Positions 9,277 to 19,865 of a stretch of 64,000 bases of DNA are shown piece by piece (the first letter of the stretch is position 1; each line of letters begins with the position of its first letter). The DNA lies in the NCBI GenBank assembly GCA_012862575.1, contig BLSF01000055.1, forward strand, positions 3,698 through 67,697, given 5' to 3'. Under the pieces are notes generated by a model. The model did not search any database. It saw nothing but the letters and a program-made list of their open reading frames with translations, and was not told the origin of the DNA. The position numbers and the translations under genes were made by a program. This DNA comes from Parietichytrium sp. I65-24A. Its lineage: Eukaryota; Sar; Bigyra; Thraustochytrida; Thraustochytriidae.

Positions 9277-11088
9277 ATGGAAGTGCAGACAGGCGTGCGA
9301 AGGAGCAGCGTCGCTGATCTTGTCCAGTCTCTCGGGTAAGTTTACCTTCTTGGTGTCCTTCCTGCTCTTGGAAAGGGGCGGACGACCTAACTGACGAAAC
9401 AATGTGGCTGCAGGGGAGCGAAGAAGGTTCAAACCGCCGGAGACCAGCATGGCGCACCTACCATCGCCAAAAGTCTAAGCAGGACCGGGTCTGAGTTGCA
9501 GAGCCCAGCGAAGCATGCTGCAGAAAACTTGGCCCAAGGGTTGAGCAAACTGCAGGACGAAGGAGACGAGTATACGACCAAAGTAGAGTACCAAGTAAAG
9601 CGACGCGAGGAGAATCGAGACGTCTGCAATCAGCTCCGCAAGTCCATTGACAAGATCCGCAAGGACTTGAATTCCCACGACACCAAAGCCGCGCTCAAAA
9701 GCACCATTCGTCAACTCGAACATCGCATCTACATCGCAAACAAAAGACGCAGCAATCTAGCAAATAAGGCCAGCGACTTGAAGGAGAAGGTTACAAATGA
9801 AAGGAAGGACGCTATGTACCAGGATACAAGAAGAGAAAGCTTGGAGGGAGAGCTAAAGCAAAAACAACTTGATGTCGCCAACTTGGTGGAAAATACAAAT
9901 ACAGCATACGAGAAGCGGGAGCATGCCCTCGAAACAATACAGGACCTGGAGAAAAAGCACGAACTCATGAAGGCCGAGTTCGAGAAGGAGTGGAATGCCA
10001 TGGGCACAGTCATGGACGAAAAGGAGGAAGCCTACCAGAAAAGGCTCACTCGTTTGCGCATGGGCTCTCCTAATGCTACCCGAGAAATGGAAAGCAACAT
10101 TATTGAGAAATTTCGAGCCGATGAGGTAAAGCTGAAGCGCGCTGTGATTGCTGGTAATTGGGTTGCGGCAAAGTCCAAAATTGCGACTAAAATTTACAAC
10201 GATAAAGTGCATACCTTTGAGGAGGCCTTCCAGAAGGTACAAGAAATGTGCGGCGTAAATTCTCTGGAAGATCTTATGGAGTATATGATTAAAGCCGAAG
10301 ACCGTAATTTTCGCGCGTTCAATCACCTGGCTGATGTGAATAACGAAATGACGGAGCTCGAAGTGACCATCACCTCTCTGCAGCAACAGATCGAGGACAG
10401 CCTTAATCAAACCTCCGTATACTCCAATTTTAAGCGGCAGGTGATTTTGGAGTTACAGGACAAGTTTAGCGTCGCAACACAGGAAGCAGAGCACCTCGAA
10501 CAGAACTTGAAAGACTTTTCGGAGAAGATTGACGCCTTCAAGCCTTTCGTTAAGGACTTGTTTAATCTCATAGATTGCTCCATGTTCCCAATCCCCGATT
10601 CGATGGACCTGGAGCACCTCACCGATACAGAGATGCTTCAGTGCCTGGGAATCATAGAACAGCGCACAAACGAAGTCATTCATTTGTTCAACTGCGTGGC
10701 GTCCGTTGCGAGAATCAAAGCTCGGTCGTTGGACAGCTACCAGACCTTTCACACTGCAGACGTGGACGTAGCTTCTCTTGGCGTGGAGTTTGCGACGAGC
10801 AGCATGGTTGGTCGGAGATCGTTGCTGCCAAGCGACTCTGGCGGTGTAAACACGGACCAAGGCAGACCTGCCAAAGCCAGAAACATGAAGACAGCCGCCG
10901 TGACCGGCCCACGGCATCCTCGCGGGTCTTCACGCGTCAAAGTTGTCCCTCCCGAGCTCTCGGCCTTTGAAATGGACGAACAGACAGAATCCCGAGACTT
11001 TAGCATCTTTGCCGCGCCGCCAGACGAAGACGAAGGTCCAGTTCACAGAGAAGACCTGGACCAAGAGTGGCTCCTACGCATGGCGTGA
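9277..11088 (+). CDS. Outer dynein arm docking complex protein (ODA1/CCDC63/CCDC114 type)
   Basis: The gene has two exons, 9277-9335 and 9414-11088 (577 residues). Exon 1 is 59 bases and encodes MEVQTGVRRSSVADLVQSLG; the frame continues across the intron into KKVQTAGDQ. Nearly all of residues 50-450 is coiled coil. Family landmarks are LQDEGDE near the N-terminus, a helix ending FEKEWNAMG, a segment with ...TFEEAFQKVQEMCGV..., AEDRNFRAFNH, and LGIIEQRTNEVI. All of these have counterparts in Chlamydomonas ODA1 (docking complex DC2). The protein anchors outer dynein arms to axonemal doublets, so the organism should have a motile cilium. The C-terminal 120 residues are Ser/Arg/Pro-rich and not conserved. 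The long second-exon frame has no ATG near its beginning, which supports the spliced model. Confidence 0.87.
9336..9413 (+). other. Intron (78 bases)
   Basis: The donor is GTAAGT at 9336, the acceptor TGCAG ends at 9413, and a CTAAC/CTGAC branch-site candidate lies about 25 bases upstream of the acceptor. The intron interrupts a Gly codon after its second base and contains an in-frame stop, so splicing is required. Confidence 0.8.
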
Positions 11089-11610
11089 GAAATTTCCTAA
11101 CTTAACCTGACTAAAATTGTATTTTTTTATCCCTCCCCTTCGGATGCAACTCGACGCGTTCACTCCTAGGAGCAGCTCAGAAAGTCTACCTCTGTGCCAA
11201 AGCGTTTCAAGTTCTGCATTGCGTCCATGTTTCAGATGCAACAAGAACGGACTAGCTAGCACTCAAGAATGCTGGCCCCAACCAAGTCAGAGCCACACAA
11301 TTCAATGCGAAGAACAGTTTCAAATGCAACAAGAACGGACTAGCTAGCACTCAAGAATGCTGGCCCCAACCAAGTCAGAGCCACACAATTCAATGCGAAG
11401 AACAGTAAAAGAGAAAATTGAAAGCTTTGCATTCTATCCAGTCCAAGCAATCATAACGAATAAACAACAGAACACAGGCCTACGTTTCGACCATTGGCAT
11501 TTTTTGTTCGGAACTCGGAAACACTTTTGCCCCAGGTTCTTTGTCCACCCCACAAGCCGACACCAATCAATAACACCACAGGCACACAATCGCCGCAGTC
11601 CAACTCACAC
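11089..11610. other. Convergent intergenic region
   Basis: The 3' ends of the dynein-docking gene and the small minus-strand gene meet here. The notable content is the 88-base direct duplication listed separately. No gene is visible. Confidence 0.45.
11231..11406. repeat. 88-base tandem duplication
   Basis: Two head-to-tail copies (11231-11318 and 11319-11406) are almost identical: the starts read TTCAGATGCAAC and TTCAAATGCAAC, and both run through GGACTAGCTAGCACTC to GCGAAGAACAGT. The near-identity implies a very recent event. Neither copy is obviously coding. Confidence 0.92.
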
Positions 11611-12081
11611 TCACTCCATCGCGCCCAGTTCTGAGCCGCTACCACTGCCACTGCCAGCGTCGTCATCCTGCATTTGATCCTCGGCATCGGCGACATCTTC
11701 AGTCTTGTCCATGTCTTTTTTCCCCATCCTGAACTTTTTGCTCTCGCGAGATTTGAGCTCTTTCAATTCAGCCTTGTGCTTTCTATGCTTCTCTTCCTCT
11801 AGTTCCACTGCAGCTCGCTGCGCTTCCACCATCGGTCCCAGCAACTCACTCGTCTTCGCCCTCGCCGCTCTTACCTGTTCTGCTAGTAGGTCGTAAGGCG
11901 TCCCTGTTCTTGGCTCGGGCAAGAGCCCGTGATCGTGCCGCCCAGTGTACTCGGTGGAATACTTATCGTGCAACGGCAAGTTCTCCCCGCCGTTAGAGCC
12001 GTTACGAGCGGTTATTTCTTCCGCGAGGACACTTTCGGAAAGTACGTGCTGGGAGTCCTCGCACCACAGGCGGACCTCCAT
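11611..12081 (-). CDS. Small acidic helical protein, unidentified
   Basis: 156 residues from an ATG at 12081 to TGA at 11611. The first 65 residues are mixed, with a YSTEYTGRHDHG stretch. Residues 70-125 are a charged helix (many K, E, R), and the tail is Asp/Gly/Ser-rich, ending in GSGSGSGSELGAME. The composition is coherent and unlike a chance frame, and the ORF sits alone between two genes. I do not recognise the family; a nuclear or cytosolic adaptor with a lysine-rich helix is as far as the sequence goes. Confidence 0.55.
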   Translation of the reverse strand: MEVRLWCEDSQHVLSESVLAEEITARNGSNGGENLPLHDKYSTEYTGRHDHGLLPEPRTGTPYDLLAEQVRAARAKTSELLGPMVEAQRAAVELEEEKHRKHKAELKELKSRESKKFRMGKKDMDKTEDVADAEDQMQDDDAGSGSGSGSELGAME

Positions 12082-12756
12082 ATTTACTTACGACGACTCT
12101 GATCTGGCCGGCGATTCGGGCAGGACCTGATCGACGGAGTTGTATAGTATCGCTGTAGCCACCCTCTATCGGTGAATTTATTTGGTCCGCGTACGTGCGC
12201 ACGTGCGCGCTATTCGGTAAGGGGGCGGTACAGCGTGCTACCACTGTTGTTGTTAGGGTAGCCGCCATGTCTCGGCCTGAGGGAGCGTTTCGCAGCGCGT
12301 TTCGATCGTGAACGATCACGAACATTGAACTGATCTCCATGCTTTTGTGTGTGTGTGAACGGATCTATGGATTTTTAATCATGCAATGTAGAAATGACAA
12401 AGACGTGTCGATCGAGCAGGGTTGAGAATGAGAGATGGAGAAGGAGTTGTGAATTGAATTATTAATGCAAAGTTAGCTCTCATTAGCGCAGGACGCCGTT
12501 CTCGAGGGATTCGTGACACACGGACCGACCCATCGATCGATCATGAGTGCAGCTCTTGCTTTTCTCGTTTGATTGATTGCAAGTTTTACAGCTTGCAAAG
12601 TTGCAAATTGCGCAAGCGCATTGGCTGGTGCTGCGCGTTGATGCTGGTGCTGCGCGTTGCTGCGAGCTCGTTGTTTCCGAGGCAAGGGCCTGTTTGGGTT
12701 GACTGGCGTTCTTCGCGAAAGCAGCGCAGCCTAGTTGGCGAAGAAGGCAGCGGCCC
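12082..12756. promoter_or_regulatory. Divergent intergenic region
   Basis: About 675 bases between the small acidic gene (-) and the LRR gene (+). It holds TACGTGCGCACGTGCGCGC near 12190, a (TG)n run at about 12345, and a 19-base unit GCTGGTGCTGCGCGTTGAT repeated twice near 12623-12660. No further gene is seen. Confidence 0.4.
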
Positions 12757-14355
12757 ATGTACTCTTCGGACTTTCACAGGTTTCGGACGGGCGATGGAAA
12801 GTCAATCAGCCACGTGCGGATGGTGACGGATCCGGACGTGGGCATTACAGTGTCCCCGGTGATCACAGACACAGAGCTGCGCAACATTCTCCGCGGTGGG
12901 GAGATGAGCTATATCAACTTTGAGAGTCTCGACTGGCTCGAGGAAAAGTGCTTCAAGGTCATCCCAAGATTGTGCGGAGAGCATCTCATCAGTCTGGTGT
13001 TGGACCGGTGCAAGGGAGTGACTGACGCTGTTTTGGAGGAGATTGGGTACAACTCCACCGCGATAGAAGAGCTCTCCATCCGAGGGTGCCCAAACGTTAC
13101 TATTCACGGAGTGAATACACTCCTCGCAAGCTGCACCCGAATTACCGCCCTGGACATTTCACTGAATAAAGAGCTATTTTGTTTGCCCATCAAGACTCCC
13201 GATGACGATCTTATCCAGCTCTATCGCGAAAGTGTGCCAGAGTGTTTGCAAGTCCAGACACAGATTCACACTTTCAAATATACGCATCCCACTGCGGAAA
13301 TACAATCTTCGCTTGATCGCTTCGTAATGCATATTCATCAACTCGAAAACCTCCACACTTTGCGGCTGGAAGGTGTACAGCATCCATACTTGATTCAGTG
13401 CATGTTTCCTCCTCGTGAACCAAACCGAACCGTACAAAATGGTGAAGAAGGCGGATCGGAGGACTCAGCAGAGGGGATCGAGGCGAATGTAGACGAGAAA
13501 GAGCTTGGCTCGGAACAGAAGGAAGCCGATCCCGAGGAGAAGGAGGAGAAGGAGGAGCTCCAAGGCGTGGAGGAGAGTAAACTCGCAGGAGCAGAAGAAG
13601 AGGGTGTTCCTGGTGAAAATAAAACAACTCATCCCGTCGACGAAGGCGGCGAGTATCAGTTTGTACCATTTGAGCCAAGGATGCCCAATTTAAAGGTTCT
13701 GTCCCTGGCTGGCGCTTCGATTTACTTGTTGCAAAGTGGAGCGTTGCGTTTGTCGAATGAAACAATGCAGAGGATGGCAGAAGACTGCCCAAACCTCGAG
13801 GAGCTGAATCTGTCTATGGTTTCCCATTTAAGGGGGCGCGCTATGTTGAGCTTGGCCAAGAACTGCAAGTCGCTGGAGCGACTGAATCTTTCCGGTGCAG
13901 ACCACATTCAGGACGCTGCTCTTGCCACGCTGATTCACGAGAACAGGACCACGCTTAAGCAGCTAATATTGGCCGGATGCAAGAACCTTGAAGGTGGTTT
14001 TGTGGACACCCTAGTGCAAGAGTGTGTGTTGCTTGAAGAGCTGAACCTTACAGGATGCACTTTGATCCCGCAGGATGTGCTCAAGAAGTTGGTAGGATGC
14101 AGAGCACTACAGAAACTGAACTTGACCTCATGCCACCAAGTCGACGCGCTGGTTTTTGGCGAGCTCCTCAACGAAGCGCGCACAAGCAGCCCTAATCTTC
14201 GCATCATCCGGCTCCGATCGAAACCAGTCGGGGACGCTAACAATAGCGGGATCGTTCCAAATTGGCGCCCTTTGCCGGCAAGCCAGCAGCTCCGTGCGAT
14301 TGCAAAGGACGGGCAAGGAAAGCGCAAAGCAGCGCCCAAAAAGAAGAAGAAATGA
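12757..14355 (+). CDS. Leucine-rich-repeat protein (cysteine-containing type)
   Basis: 532 residues; the ATG at 12757 is the only one near the start, and an in-frame stop lies about 55 bases upstream. Residues 60-150 and 315-480 consist of repeats of the form LxELNLSxCxxLxDxAL, typical of the cysteine-containing LRR subfamily (AMN1/FBXL). No F-box is visible at the N-terminus. A highly acidic, Glu-rich insert (about residues 225-300) separates the two LRR blocks. The end is basic (KKKKK). Such repeats act as protein-binding scaffolds, for example as substrate receptors. The lack of an F-box leaves the partner open. Confidence 0.8.
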   Translation: MYSSDFHRFRTGDGKSISHVRMVTDPDVGITVSPVITDTELRNILRGGEMSYINFESLDWLEEKCFKVIPRLCGEHLISLVLDRCKGVTDAVLEEIGYNSTAIEELSIRGCPNVTIHGVNTLLASCTRITALDISLNKELFCLPIKTPDDDLIQLYRESVPECLQVQTQIHTFKYTHPTAEIQSSLDRFVMHIHQLENLHTLRLEGVQHPYLIQCMFPPREPNRTVQNGEEGGSEDSAEGIEANVDEKELGSEQKEADPEEKEEKEELQGVEESKLAGAEEEGVPGENKTTHPVDEGGEYQFVPFEPRMPNLKVLSLAGASIYLLQSGALRLSNETMQRMAEDCPNLEELNLSMVSHLRGRAMLSLAKNCKSLERLNLSGADHIQDAALATLIHENRTTLKQLILAGCKNLEGGFVDTLVQECVLLEELNLTGCTLIPQDVLKKLVGCRALQKLNLTSCHQVDALVFGELLNEARTSSPNLRIIRLRSKPVGDANNSGIVPNWRPLPASQQLRAIAKDGQGKRKAAPKKKKK

Positions 14356-14870
14356 TGTCACTGCACCCTCTTTCACCAGTTCGTTCTTATACATTGCGTG
14401 GTGGTTGAAGTCACCGCGATGCAACCGCTTTGACCTTTTCACTCTGGCAAGAGCATGCTTTTAAATCTTATGCTTGTAAAGTATTAAAAAAAACTTCACT
14501 GCAATCTTTACGGCTTTTTGTTCTTGCATTTTGTGATATTTTACATACACATGTTCTGATTTGATCAATCAATATGAAAATACGCTTTATGTTTCCGTCT
14601 CCTCTTAGTTGTTAAGAAAATTACATTACGCTCTTTCTTTCTTTCTTACTCTCTCATGATATAATTTTTACAGTAAGAGGCCAAAATGACTTTTCACATG
14701 GCCGCGAGAAAGATGAGTATTCTCTATCTACAGCGACTTGCGCGCGAAGAAGACCTTCTGCAAGTACAAGTATAAATACACAAAAAACACAGCTGCAGTC
14801 CAGCTCTCCTCTAGCCTAGGGAACCAAACGAACTAGAGCACCACAAAACCCAAAGTCCGCCCGCCACAGC
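14356..14870. other. Intergenic, no gene seen
   Basis: About 515 bases, A/T-rich, with AATATGAAAATACGC and a CTTT microsatellite at about 14630-14648. It holds the 3' end of the LRR gene; nothing else is supported. Confidence 0.4.
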
Positions 14871-15557
14871 TCATGACAGCGTAGGCCCGGGCCTGCGCAC
14901 ATTCGGGTTACAGAACACCACCTTCCCGCGAGACACCGCATACATCGGCAAAGACTTGCGCACATGGCTCTTACAAGTGGCGCTCTCCACTTGCATACAC
15001 TCATCGCGATCATCGCGATCATCGCCAGTGTGGCCGCGATCTGTGCAAACAACATCAGCACCATCGCCATTCTCTTCACTTTCGCCCATTTCGCTATTCT
15101 CGCGAACGTGCTTGGTCGACAGCGAGTTCCAATTATACGTTTCGCGAAACCTCCCTCCCTTGCCATTCTTCCCATTCTTCCCATTCTTGCCAGCCTTGCG
15201 GGCGTCATCTCCACTTCTGGACGAAAACGAACATTCCCTGCGTTCTCTCACGTTCGCGAGTTGCCAAGCTGGCGCGCCTCTCTTCTCCGCGCTGTACGTC
15301 CGCCTCACTTGGCGGTCTCTGTGCGCGGTCCTCAGGACGGTGTTCCACAGCGCGTAGTCATAGTTACAGTCGCGGTCGTAGTTGCAGTTACAGTCGCGCA
15401 CAGAGCCGCCGTCTTCGCCGCGCTGCGAGGACACTCTCAGTCGCTTCAGCATACGTATGCACTCCCCGGAGAGGTCCTCGGAGAGGGCCAGCCCACTCAG
15501 GGCCAGGTCATCCACACCCCACACTTGCAGGCGCCCACGTTTCGACGCGCCCCGCAT
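14871..15557 (-). CDS. Doubtful ORF with Lys-Asn-Gly and Asp-Arg repeats
   Basis: 228 residues if started at the first ATG (15557). The frame is open up to 15713 and reads as a Pro/Ser-rich stretch but has no ATG there, so an upstream exon or a false ORF are both possible. It contains KNGKNGKNGKGG and DDRDDRDE runs and a dinucleotide-like region (DCNCNYDRDCNYDY). The opposite strand is also open for 217 codons but would encode an improbable Ile/Ala run. The minus-strand reading has the more protein-like composition. No domain is recognised. Confidence 0.3.
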   Translation of the reverse strand: MRGASKRGRLQVWGVDDLALSGLALSEDLSGECIRMLKRLRVSSQRGEDGGSVRDCNCNYDRDCNYDYALWNTVLRTAHRDRQVRRTYSAEKRGAPAWQLANVRERRECSFSSRSGDDARKAGKNGKNGKNGKGGRFRETYNWNSLSTKHVRENSEMGESEENGDGADVVCTDRGHTGDDRDDRDECMQVESATCKSHVRKSLPMYAVSRGKVVFCNPNVRRPGPTLS

Positions 15558-15713
15558 CCCCACACGTGCGCAGTGCGCCGCGGTGCTACCCTTAACTGTG
15601 TTTATATATATATATAGATGATCTAGGGCCTCGCTTGGTGTGGGAAGAAGTGTACGCGAGGACGGGCTGCGAGGCTCGGAAATGTCCTCGGAAGGAGGTG
15701 CTGGGTCGGGCAA

Positions 15714-16232
15714 AGTACGAGGGGGTTATCAGTCACTAGAGTAGGGGTTGGTTAACTAGCATACGGTGTGCCTCTGGCGTTGTCTAGCTAGTGGTTTTCA
15801 ATAGTGTTTGATAAGAGGAGAGCTGATAGAGAGTGGAGAGACTAATGTATTAACATGTCAGATGTGAGAAATGTTTGTTTACTTCGAGGTGATTGTGAAG
15901 GTGGATGGGAGGAATGTCGAATCAGATTGACGCGTGAAAACTGAAACAGTCAATCTAGATTCATTCACAGACGTCTGATTGACCTGGATGGAAGCGAAAG
16001 AATAGCAGGAACGGGAAGATGGGGTGAAGTGGACGACAATGACTCCTAGGAAGCAGCGCCAGCATGATGCCAAATCGAGCCACGCCTTTGTATTGATCGT
16101 CAAAGTAAGGTCCGCAAAAATCATAAAGTTCTTCATTTATGGATTTGGTTTACAACGTGGGATGCAAGTTCTACATTGGGGGGGGGGAAGTTACACATAG
16201 CTCGAATGGTTCCAATTACAATGGAAAGTCGT
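15714..16232. other. Intergenic, no gene seen
   Basis: About 520 bases, A/T-rich, probably the 3' flank of the EF-hand gene plus upstream sequence of the doubtful ORF. It ends with a run of nine G near 16181. No coding signal. Confidence 0.4.
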
Positions 16233-17069
16233 TTACTTGGTACCATTGATGCGCTGGGAAAGGCGCTGGGAGACGCGTTTGCCGAATGCAGCTGCGCGCT
16301 CAGCAAGCTTATTACGGCCAGAGGCAAGCTTGCCTGCCTCAGCATCAGCCTTCTCCTTCTCCTTGGTCTCAAGCTCCTTCTTTGACTTGGCGACTGCCTT
16401 CTTGACTGCTGCTGCGATGCGAGCCTCGACGGCGTTCACTTCGGTCTGGTCTTGCTGCTTGAGCTGTTCCAGCTCGTTCTTTGCTGCCATTCCTTGTACA
16501 CCTCCTTTCTCGACCTTGGCCTGAAGGGCTTCGATCTTTGCCTGGCGTTTTGCGTGCTCGACGCTGAACTCCTTCATGAGCCTCTCGAGGCCCTCGTCGA
16601 TTCCCTGTGGCACGTCGAAGAGCTCTTCGACAAGGCGGTCTCCGACTCCGACAAGGCCGATGCCATCGTTGGAGAGGTCGACGTCAGGCTCCATCTGGTT
16701 GCGAGCAAAGTACTCGCCGAGGATGAGAACCTTGAAGTGGAGGAGCAAAAACTCTGAAAAAGACAGGAATCCATCCCCGTCGACGTCCACGTCATTCAAC
16801 TCGGCCTTGCGCTGCTGTGCGGTGCGGGTCTTGCCGGTGTGCTGGAGGAGTCCAGCAGCTCCAGCAGGCGAGAGCTTGTCGCCCTTGGCGCTGTCATCCC
16901 CGGCGATGGCCTCCTTGAACTGCGTCGCAAGATCGAAGATGTCGCTGTACCTATCTCCCAGCGCGAACACAAAGCGCCTGCCGAAGAAAGCCGCCTGCTC
17001 GTCGATCGAAGTAGCTTGCAACTCCGCAAACTTCTTCACGAAGTTGTGTCTCTGCGCTACGGCTGCCAT
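16233..17069 (-). CDS. EF-hand protein with C-terminal coiled coil
   Basis: 278 residues from the ATG at 17069 (MAAVAQRHNFVKKF). One canonical EF-hand loop (DVDGDGFLSFSE) lies at about residues 95-106; the preceding helix and the stretch around DLSNDGIG (about 133) may be a degenerate partner. Residues 155-260 form a charged, Ala/Glu/Lys-rich coiled coil, and the tail is basic. The layout (N-terminal helices, central EF-hand, long coiled coil) resembles calcium-binding proteins such as Physarum CBP40/LAV1-2, but that is a loose comparison. The likely role is a cytosolic calcium sensor or calcium-triggered scaffold. Confidence 0.72.
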   Translation of the reverse strand: MAAVAQRHNFVKKFAELQATSIDEQAAFFGRRFVFALGDRYSDIFDLATQFKEAIAGDDSAKGDKLSPAGAAGLLQHTGKTRTAQQRKAELNDVDVDGDGFLSFSEFLLLHFKVLILGEYFARNQMEPDVDLSNDGIGLVGVGDRLVEELFDVPQGIDEGLERLMKEFSVEHAKRQAKIEALQAKVEKGGVQGMAAKNELEQLKQQDQTEVNAVEARIAAAVKKAVAKSKKELETKEKEKADAEAGKLASGRNKLAERAAAFGKRVSQRLSQRINGTK

Positions 17070-19865
17070 CTTGGATTATACAGAATCCCTCGTGTGCTCT
17101 TGCTCTTGCTCTTGCTTTTGCTCGTGCTCTTGCAATGCTGCTCTGCTCGAATCCCTTCCAACGCGATGGGGATCTGCTTCTGCTTGTCTTCTTCTCTGCC
17201 TATCCTATTCTCGGTCTGCTGGACTCGCTGCACTCGGTCTGTCAACTCGATCTATACCACGATCTGATCTTCCAATCATCAAAATTGACTATAACGCTCT
17301 CCAAGTGTATCCTATCTGCTCCATCGCTCATCCTTTTCATTCCTCTCGCTCTCCTACGGTCCACGGTAGGACCAACTATCGCTTTGCATTGCATTACATT
17401 GGAGTGGTGGGATCGCTACTGTGTGTACTAATCTCGCGATAGGCGCCCGGGTAGTGTCTGTCCTGGCGAGTGTGTTTTCAGGGTGCTACCTGTGAAACAG
17501 GCGAAACGGTAGTGTTGAGTATTGGTAGGTTTCGTTCGCCAAGAAGATGGGTAAGTGATGCTAAAGAAAATGGTAGGTGAGGGTGGGTACGCTAGCTAGC
17601 GAGGAGGTGGGAGCTGGAGTGGCGAAAACTATTGGATAACTTTAATGGGTGCTAGCTCTGGCGAACGAGTGTGTGTGTTGTTCTGTGTCGGATCTCCTAG
17701 TGATTTGGTATAATATGTGCTAGTGCGAGTGATAGTAAGTGGTAGAGACGTGCGTTGCGTTGTTCTCATCGCATTGCAAAGTGTTTGGGTTGATGGATTT
17801 GGAAATTGGAAATTGGAAATTGGAATTATGAAAAACCAAAGACTGATTTTAAAGTCACTGATTCCTCCCGCACTCGAACTAGTACTCAGTACATGACAAC
17901 GCATCGCTGACGTTGAATGGTTACGTGCGAGGGATCAAGAAGCGCTGTTCTTTCTTCTGGAAACCTATTCGCAACAACTGTTCTACATCAGAACAAAATT
18001 ACACACCGCTTGATTGAGGAGTGCACTCTCATCCATTCTCTGTGAATAGAATTTGGAATGAGCGCTCTACTACACTCCCTGATACTAAGTACTAGGAAGC
18101 GCTTGCTTCTTTCGTTTCTCCAGAATCTGGTACAGGTGAGACTACGAATCTCTTTATGCCCAGGGTAGTATCGAGAGGACACTCCACCAGTGCACACAAT
18201 TGTTAAGAAAATGCTGGATAACTCCTATTGAAACTTCGGCCAGTGTGCCTAGGATCTATCAAACAGAAGACTTAGAAGATCCCATTTTATAATTTTATGC
18301 TTTGGGGCTTTGACCAAATTCATTTTCAGAATTCAGATGAACATTGAGTTGAACAATCGAAAGGAGAGAATGTTGAATGTTTCCATGCAGCATTTGATCG
18401 CTGGAACGAGGGTAAGCAAACGCTCTCCGCGTTGACCGCATTGATGGAAATGAAAACAAAATGCCAGCGAGTGGCTAAGCTCTTACTTGGACTGGCGGAT
18501 GAGGGAATCAAGAGACGCTTCTTCCCAGATTCCACTCTTTCAGCCGTTGCACACTTGGAGCGGTTGCGGCAGTGTCAGCTCTCCATGAATGAAGACTTCC
18601 GAGTTATAAGTTATAAGTACTTCGTCTGTGATTTGCTGCAGCAGTCAGCTCAGATTACTGAGATTACAGTTATGAATTAGTTGAATGAAAGGCGCGAAAG
18701 AGCTGCACTAGCTGCACATTGGAATACATTGGAACGCGTCTGCGAGGGATGTCAGGTGTGCAAGTGAACGAGAGTGTTGGTCTGTGAGATTGCATTTCGA
18801 GTCGGGCAATCTTGCCTGCTTGAATCTCTTTCTGAATTCTGGCAAAGAGAAAGCCCGCAGGCGGTCTTTTTCCAGAGTCACGCCTTCGTTGCCGCATTCG
18901 CAGCTCTCAATCAAATTGAAATCCTTCAAACCAGAATATTTTTTCTCTCAAGGAGAATCCAACTGCTTTGCACAGCCCCCTCCTCTCTCCTCTTAGAGTT
19001 TTAACTTGCTGGTGGAATAGCCAAGAGGCAATTTAGTAGAGATAGGGAAAACTTGGATAGCGAACAAAACCATCTTTCCTTTGTTCGTGAGCAGAGCAGC
19101 TTGATTTTGTTCGTGATCAAACTGAATCACTCTTGTTCGCCCAATCACGCCAACGTCACCTAGTCTCCAACGTAGTCAAATTCAAAAAACGTCTCTGACG
19201 TCATTGCCGTCCCAATCCTCCACGTAATTTATAGATGCTTATAGAAATACGCTTTCTCCTGCTTGCGTAATTTCCTTCTCGAACAACTTTGGTCCCATCG
19301 CTCTACGACTCTCTAACGCGCCGCTAACCTCCTAGCCCACCATTGCCGCAAAAACGCTGATAAAAATCCTCGTCCCAATCGAACCTCGAACTCCGTCCTC
19401 CACCAGACGTTGACGGAATCTGCTACCATTCTCCATAGTCCTCCTACGCCATCCCTCCGCAAAGATCACTCAACCTAGTCCTCCGCTACCCTCCGCCACC
19501 CCTCCCACACTAGTCGCCCGCTACCCTCTCTCTTAGCAAACCGCCAACCAAACCGAAAAACCGCAAAACAAACCAAACAAGATACGTGATCCTAGCCGCC
19601 CACATAGGCAGCCGCCTAGCCCCGCGACCATACACGAGAGACCGGAGATAGAGAGTAGAGAGTAGAGAGAGAGAGACGCAGACACAACCGGAGACGCGCG
19701 CTGGGACGACTGGGACGACTGGGACAGTGTACGCGGAAGAAGGAAAGGACGAAAGTACGAAAGGAGGAAGCAGGAAGCAGGACCCATTTGTACGAGCAGC
19801 AGCAGCAGAGAGAGAGAGAGAGAGAGATCGGGAAGTAAGGAAGTTGAGGAAGTAGAGGAAGAAAG
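17070..19865. other. 2.8-kb divergent region, mostly non-coding
   Basis: It lies between the EF-hand gene (-) and CCT7 (+). Simple repeats: a TGCTCT array at about 17095-17134, a GGAAATT array at 17797-17824 and a GA tract at 19797-19827, only about 40 bases before the CCT7 start. A plus-strand frame at about 18350-18680 has a protein-like stretch (ALMEMKTKCQRVAKLLLGLA) but no clear start, and may be a gene remnant. Nothing else is supported. Confidence 0.45.
19797..19827. repeat. GA-rich tract upstream of CCT7
   Basis: An (AG)n run lies about 40 bases before the start codon, probably in the 5' leader. Similar tracts precede the vigilin-like gene. Confidence 0.8.

Noticed and set aside
8761-9450. 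229-codon minus-strand frame
   Set aside because: It overlaps exon 1 and the intron of the dynein-docking gene, includes a translated GAAT microsatellite and has no domain.
14964-15617. 217-codon plus-strand frame with Ile/Ala runs
   Set aside because: The hydrophobic run comes from a GCGATCATC repeat; the opposite strand has the more natural composition.
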